Shown: piece after piece, positions 58,413 through 64,000 of the stretch
Numbering within the stretch: the stretch's first letter is position 1
Layout: each line of letters starts with the position of its first letter
Source: Dermatemys mawii
Lineage: Eukaryota; Chordata; Testudines; Dermatemydidae
Assembly (NCBI GenBank): GCA_007922305.1
Contig: ML677334.1
Location: forward strand, 14,518,318-14,582,317
DNA length: 64,000 nucleotides
Reading direction: 5' to 3'
Made by a program: the position numbers and the translations under genes
Notes under the pieces: model-generated
Databases searched by the model: none
Told to the model about the DNA's origin: nothing
What the model saw: only the letters and a program-made list of their open reading frames with translations

Positions 58413-58700
58413 GGCCAGGTCTACACTAGCAAGGGAGAGGGATATACCTAAGATACGCAACTTCAGCTACATGAATAGCATAGTTGAAGTTGGTGCATCT
58501 TAGGTCAACTTATCTGCCATCCTCAGGGTGGCAGATGGCTCCCCCATCAACTCCACTTACTCCTCTCAGTGAGCTGGAGTACTGGAGTCAATGGGGAACG
58601 CCTTTGGGAACAATTTATCGTGTCTAGGTGAGATGCGATAAATTGATCCTCGATAGATCGATCAGTATCCGCTAATCCGGTAGGTAGTGAAGACAAGCCC
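58413..58700. mobile_element. PIF/Harbinger-like MITE with TAA TSD, cut off by an LTR
   Basis: The ends are GGCCAGGTCTACACTA and GGGCTTGTCTTCACTA (reverse complement). The interior matches the MITE at 7923-8216 block by block ('AACTTCAGCTACATGAATAG', 'GAGCTGGAGTACTGGAGTC', 'GCGATAAATTGATC'). The left flank is TAA (58410-58412). The right flank is found only after the LTR and its AGCCC duplication are removed: TAA at 59488-59490. The canonical TAA target supports the PIF/Harbinger assignment. Confidence 0.85.
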
Positions 58701-59482
58701 TGTCAGGATTGCCTCCCCACTCTGAACTCTAGGGTACAGATGTGGGGACCTGCGTGAAAAAGAAATAACCCCCGCAAGCTTATTTTACCAGCTTGGGTTA
58801 AAATGTTTTTCCCCAGAACACAAATTCTTCTGTATCTGGACCTGGTACGCTGCCACCACCAAACTAGGTCTAGGGTAGTTTGGGACCCTTCTTTCCTTTT
58901 CCACTAACCCCCCAAACTTCTTCCTTCCCTGGGAAGCGTGAGAGAAAAAAAAACAAACCTCACCTGATCCTGCGAGACGTGCCCGATCCAAAACCAGGAT
59001 CTTACACAATGAAAAACAAGCAGTCAGCTTCCTAAAAGAAAGATTTTAATAAAAGAAAAAAAGAAAGGAATAAATCCCTTATAACCATCAATAGAACAGC
59101 ATCTACCATAATCAACAAAAGGATTTAGAAACCAAACCTCTCCCCCGAGGCAATTTTCTCCCACTGTTGATATCTCTGCTGAAGCTTACAATATCAAGAA
59201 GCACCCGGCCCACACTCACCACTGAGAACCCTCCAAGTGATAAAAAGAAGGTAAACTTACTGACTACAGTACTTGATAGAATCTTATAGTTACAGTGAAA
59301 GACATAGCTGTGTTCATCCCATAGCCAGGGTGAACAGAGAGCGAGCCCAGAGAGAAACTGAAACTTAAAATCCTTTGTCTCCTGAGGAATTTCTCATTGG
59401 TCAGTTGTCCACCTCTCAGGTTACCTGTAGCTTAACCCCTTACAGGTAAACACTAATTCTAGGCTACTTCACACTTATGACA
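58701..59482 (-). mobile_element. Solo LTR, family D relative, antisense
   Basis: The minus strand starts TGTCATAAGTGTGAAG and ends GGGGAGGCAATCCTGACA. It is flanked by AGCCC at 58696-58700 and 59483-59487, an exact 5-bp TSD whose left copy is the last five bases of the MITE at 58413. An ATTAAA signal lies at 59050-59045 on the minus strand. The 3' part shares 'CATCTGTACCC-AGAGTTCAG' with the LTR at 49717-50486, and both end CTGACA, so they are two diverged members of one family in opposite orientation. No internal coding region is present. Confidence 0.86.
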
Positions 59483-59490
59483 AGCCCTAA

Positions 59491-60880
59491 TTGTCTTCTC
59501 TGACTTGATAAGAACTTGTGAGGAAAGCCTACAAAGGTCCAGTCACAGAACTACTTCAGGAGCAGACAGATGGCACATTCTTCAGGAAATATATTACAGA
59601 AAATAATGACTAGTTATAGCAAATTAGTTACAAACAACTGTCACCAATCTATTAATTAAAAGTGCTAAGATGGTACCAAATATCATCCAAAACAACAGAT
59701 ATCAAACAGTCCTAACCCTTCACAATTGGCTGATAAATTTAGATGCCAATTTTATGCCAATAAAACTTTAGATTCAGAAGGGCCTCCAGTTGATTAATAA
59801 ATGCATAGATCATCACAGAGTCATAATACAGTTTCATATAAATAATTCATTGGAGAAGAGTGTTCATTTTCTTGGCTGTAGCTATTTAGATTTCAAGCTT
59901 TAAGATATCATTTGTCTTGCCTGTGTGGAAGGTATTTTTTCAGGGCAAGCATAGGGATGTAGAAGTGGACACTGTATCCTCGGAGAAGACTTTATCTACA
60001 TAACTAAGTTTTTTTAAAAAAAAGGTTTTATGAGTGACAGCAACATCCACTTAAAACATTTTATTTCTAATTAGTGTAAACCTTAAAGAACTTGAAGTGT
60101 GACAATGCTAGAATCTGTCTCGCAATATCTCCTCTGTCTTGCAAAAAGCAAACAAAAAACAAACACCCCAACTCTCCTTGTAACAAACATGAATGGATTT
60201 TGGCTCTTGAAGTACCTGAAAATCAATTTGAGAAATAGTTCTTATTTAGATGTTGATGAGATGCTTTCTGGAAAACTCAACTTTGTTACAGGAAAAGATT
60301 TATCCTCAGCTTTGACATGTTAATTGAAAATAAGCTGACACTCAATGCTTATTTGCACTGTCAAAAATCAACAAGACTGTAGATGATTTGCTAAAACTTC
60401 TTGAACACTAACTGATATTAAGGGGATGTTTTAATACATGGCCTCAGTTTGTTTGCAAGATTTTGATGCATTGCTATTTCATCACTCAAAGGATAACATC
60501 TACATATTAAAAGCCATTTGGATTTGCTTTACCGTGTATGTATGTAAATTCTACGGTTAAAAAGCAATGGCATGTAAAAAACAATTATGTGCCCAGATGG
60601 CAACCACAGGTCTGATTCACTAGCCTTGTTTTACACTAGTATAATGCTATTTCTTTAAATGTCATTGTAAAACTGGAATAGTGTAATTGAGGACCAGCTT
60701 CCAGATATGAAATCCTGACCCCAATTAAATCAATGTGAGTTTTTCCATTAACTTCAATCAAGCCAGTATTTCACTGAATTTTTGTGTTTTTTTAAAAATA
60801 TGGACTGAAATATTAATAAAATGAAGTTGATATCAAAGATTAGAAATGGAGTTTTTTTGAAAAAAAGTTTTACGGTAATA
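59491..60880. other. No recognised gene; weak palindromic remnants
   Basis: AT-rich. 60610-60765 may hold a decayed palindromic element ('TTGTTTTACACTAGTATAAT' and 'TTGTAAAACTGGAATAGTG' facing motifs). Nothing coding is supported. Confidence 0.45.
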
Positions 60881-61037
60881 TTTTTAAAAGCACCTAAGTA
60901 ATTTAAGAACCAAAGTTCTATGTTCACAAGTGCCTTAAGGTCACTTAAGAGGCTAGGGACCACTGACTTTCAATGGGATTTAGGTGCTTTTCAAAATAGT
61001 GCTTCAATTTCTATATTATTTAGGCATTTTTGAAAAC
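60881..61037. repeat. Palindromic MITE-like element, about 157 bp
   Basis: The left end TTTTTAAAAGCACCTAAGTA faces the right end, whose reverse complement is TTTTCAAAAATGCCTAAATA. Inside is 'CCACTGACTTTCAATGGG', the core shared with the element at 12010. This is one more member of the foldback group. Confidence 0.6.
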
Positions 61038-62303
61038 TTTATTCTTAATGACTAGCCTTATTTACATCAGATTTTCTCTTTGAAGGGCAAAGTGTGTTCT
61101 TCTGAAGCCCCAGCTCAGTTACGTAGTTGCATTTGACTTAATTTGAGGAAAATCTTAAAATAATCTGACTCCAAATTTACATAAAACTGGCAGTGATATT
61201 AATATGAACTGCTAATACACAAATCTATATGTTAGGAAGGTGGATTAACATCGGTCTTGCACATAATCACCACTTTTGTATCCTTTCTATTATGGCAGAA
61301 GATTTCTAAGATTCCAGTTTATTTTTCCTTCTCAAAAAACAACATCACAGCATTTATTCAGCATCTTTCATCCCAAAGACTTTACATGAAATATCTATTT
61401 GTCTGTCCATCTGCACTGCTTAATAGCATGAACACCATAAGATATCCAACTGAAACTCCAGGGAAGATTTACCCAAATTGGAATTTGGATAGAGGCTAAC
61501 ATTGCTAATCTTACACACAAAGTTCAAGATAATTAAATCAGAGGCTTAAGGAAAAAATATATCTATGCTACTTTTTTCAGAAATATTTATTGTTGCCTAA
61601 ATTAAAGATCTTATGAAAAACATTTGATGTAGCAGCATTATCCCCTGTCTATACTGCCCCTGGTATCTCAGTCTATATTCTGTGGACTTTCTGTCTTAAA
61701 CATTTGTTCAACATTGATGGCCATGTGATAAACAGCATAGAGATAACTAGGAGATGGAAAGAAAGATGGACTTTCTGAGTAAAGGTCATTGGAATCTTTC
61801 CTCTTTAAAGACAATATGCAGTTGCTGGAATGTTGCAATTGGTGTAAGAAAAGGACAATTAAATTGGAGTTTTTCTTTCCATGTTTTTGATTACAGGGCC
61901 ATCCTCAAGAAATTTGCCTGAAATTTCAATAGGATCTTTGAATCTTAAAGAGTTCATTTACTTGTGCTGATTATTCATCCTAGTGGCCAGTCTTGAAGTC
62001 ATTAGTCATATGAATAGTTCCTCTGAAGCCAATAGAACTAATCATGTAAACAACTGCTGTAAGATTAGGTCCATATTCCCGTGTTTGTTACATCTCAGTT
62101 TGTTACTGTACAAATTATTGTGTTGTCCTAAATCAACAAATATAAAGCTGATTCTGTACCTATTGCTCACATGAGCAGTCAGAATGGTAATGCCAGAATA
62201 AAAACTCTGATGTCACAAACAGAAGAGTGTCTTCATAGGTATGGTTCATGAAGACTTTACTCAGTCAAAAACTACTATTGAAGTTATTGAGAGTTTTGCT
62301 TAT
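61038..62303. other. No recognised gene or repeat
   Basis: AT-rich sequence between a palindromic element and the second family A LTR. Only short open frames are present. Confidence 0.5.
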
Positions 62304-62307
62304 GTAA

Positions 62308-62967
62308 TGTGACAAAGCTCCAAGTCTGTACTTGTGGGTCCTGCGCTTCCTGGCAGATTTAGGGGCCTCAGAAACTCATCTAGGCCCCAGAGTGACCTCC
62401 CTTTCTCAGTATAATTGGCAAGAGTCACCACCTAGTGAGTTACCTTCATCACAGGCCAGTATGGAAGATGGAAAAGGGGGGAGCCCGGGCCCGCCCTCTA
62501 CTCTGGACTCCAACCCAGGGACCCTAATAGTATCAGCTAAGATGGCTGACCTTTTAGGCACAAAACACAATACAATTCCCTGGGCTACTTCCCCACAGCA
62601 GTCCCCGCTTCTTCAAACTCCACTTCACCCTTACCTCAGGGCCTCCTTCCTTCAGTATGATATGTTGTCCAACACTCAGTCTCACCAACAGCATAACTTC
62701 CTTCCACAGCTCCTGACACCCACCGCCCACCTGACTAACTGGGAGGTTTTTATCTGGTTTCAGCCAGTCCCTGATTGGCTTCAGGTGTCCCAATTAGGCT
62801 AGCTGTTTCTACTCCTTTCTAGAAGGTTCTTAATTGGCCCCAGGTGTCTTGATTGGCCTGGAGTAGCCTTTGTTTGGCTATCCAGGGAACAAGGACCTGC
62901 ACATCCTAAGGCTGATATACCTGCCTTCCAGCACTCTCCTATGTCCTTCTGGTCTGACTCCGTCACA
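62308..62967 (-). mobile_element. Solo LTR, family A, copy 2
   Basis: It starts TGTGACAAAG and ends CCGTCACA. It is flanked by GTAA at 62304-62307 and 62968-62971, an exact 4-bp TSD. It is closely similar to copy 1 at 15963-16552, in the same orientation, but 70 bp longer. The extra sequence lies mainly at about 62410-62470 and 62825-62850. The minus-strand CCAAT (62778-62774) and ATAAAAA (62753-62747) boxes are conserved. A 156-codon open frame at 62332-62802 runs across the LTR on the wrong strand and is spurious. Confidence 0.88.
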
Positions 62968-62971
62968 GTAA

Positions 62972-64000
62972 GGACTGCAAAACTGAGCTTCGTGTGATAA
63001 ATATCAGCAGTAATAGATCCTCTAATAAAAAAATATCCTTTACTAATCTAAATTCCATTTCCATTAGGAAAATAAGTGACATGTTAGGTGATGTAAGTTA
63101 GACTCATTTAGACCTGCTTTACTTCTATGTAAGTGAGTATTACTTACATGATAAAGAGCAGGAGAAGGTTTTAGAAAGTGTATGTTAAGTAAGTTTGGGG
63201 CTACTTTAATTTACACTTTCTTTCACGTCCTTGATCTGAATATGATACCAATTTGCACTTCCTTACACACATGTATAGGAGGTCTCAGAGAGCCTGAGTG
63301 TAGGAGCTTTTTCCTTACACTGCCTTATGCTTAACTTCTGAGCTTGGTTATAAGAGAAGAAAAGTACAGCAAATATGTTATCTGAATGCCAAATTATTTA
63401 TAATTACAATAGAATGATTTGTAAATCACCCTGGGAGGTGGATAGAAAGCAGATGCTTACTGAATGCCAGCAAACAGGGAGAATATATATGAAAATCTTT
63501 TGTCTTCATAGTGTAGAGAAGCTTGAGCTAGTTAACAGCAAATGTGGGAAGGAAATCACTGAACCAAAAAAGATGTCAATAGACTTTGTGCTCATTGGTA
63601 GTTACCATTAAACTAACTTGTCAAGGAAAAGCGACATGATAAACTGACATAATTAACATCTGTTTTTAATTAGTATCACTGTTGCTAGTGGGAAAAGATG
63701 AAGGCCTGGAGAGAGTTCAAGAAGAGATGAGCTATCCCAGTGTAATTACCACAACTCCCAGCAGGGTCTTTCTCATCTGATTAACACCACAGCAGGATGG
63801 TTGTCCTAGCATCCATCTAACTGCCACAGTCATGGGATAAATAACAAGGGTGCTGACTGAGATACAAAAAGCTTTCCAGTTTTATTTAAAATGTCTAAAG
63901 TTCACCACTATAGTCTCTATATGGGCCAATTTAAATGATGGGTTTGGAGCACAGGAATAAAGGAGAAGAAAGACTTTAATTTAAATCCAAAATAATTTGC
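62972..64000. other. No recognised gene or repeat
   Basis: AT-rich sequence to the end of the window. A 78-codon frame at 63375-63611 has no motif. The stretch at 63700-63860 is less AT-rich and repeat-free; it might be unique or conserved, but I cannot tell. Confidence 0.45.

Noticed and set aside
62332..62802. 156-codon open frame on the plus strand
   Set aside because: It lies wholly within the family A solo LTR, on the strand opposite to its CCAAT/TATA boxes, and copy 1 of the LTR does not keep it open. It shows no protein motif.

Overview
The window reads as vertebrate, non-mammalian amniote DNA, most probably turtle (a crocodilian is the main alternative). The evidence is the repeat content: several CR1 LINE subfamilies, including one ending in the ATTCTATG octamer, GC-rich PIF/Harbinger-like MITEs with 'GGGCTTGTCTACACT'-type ends, hAT-like MITEs, Penelope-like retroposon pieces, and a family of short palindromic elements common in sauropsid genomes. 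Base composition is AT-rich, no open reading frame looks like a host exon, and nothing suggests a bacterial or viral chromosome. I read it as a gene desert or a large intron. Family names come from recognition, not from a database search.

Layout. 1-3.6 kb holds no recognised element. 3.6-6.1 kb has a 543-bp hAT-like MITE, a CR1 3' portion interrupted by a second, antisense CR1 tail, and a 189-bp hAT MITE. 7.4-9.9 kb is a degraded sense CR1 with reverse-transcriptase relics, split by a 294-bp MITE. 12-16.6 kb carries a long palindromic element, a Penelope-like retroposon with 11-bp target-site duplications (TSDs), old SINE/LINE tails and a solo LTR. 18.7-19.7 kb is a compact nest: palindromic element, Tigger-like MITE, and an LTR with a 5-bp TSD sitting inside another MITE. 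23.1 kb has a CR1 tail. 29.6-33.4 kb holds a GC-rich repeat, a 2.75-kb antisense CR1 (endonuclease through reverse transcriptase to the 3' end, all broken) and a Penelope-like fragment with a hammerhead-like relic. 39.8-43.5 kb is dense: a MIR split by a palindromic element, a MITE, a hairpin-forming retroposon with 13-bp TSDs, and a 1.84-kb LTR that contains a 675-bp MITE. 49.5-50.5 kb holds another opposed-halves retroposon and a solo LTR. 52-53.7 kb carries the 5' part of an autonomous hAT transposon and a 100-bp MITE. 54.6-59.5 kb holds an antisense LTR, MITEs, a TATC microsatellite and an LTR that landed exactly at the end of a MITE. 62.3-63.0 kb is a second copy of the solo LTR seen at 16 kb.

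There is no working gene system here. The interest lies in the well-preserved insertion record: many elements keep exact TSDs, several are nested so that their order of arrival can be read, and at least three Penelope-like retroposons share an unusual architecture of two opposed halves between 11-13-bp TSDs. All six LTRs with both ends resolved, and one with a single resolved end, are solo, with no gag, pol or env between paired LTRs.
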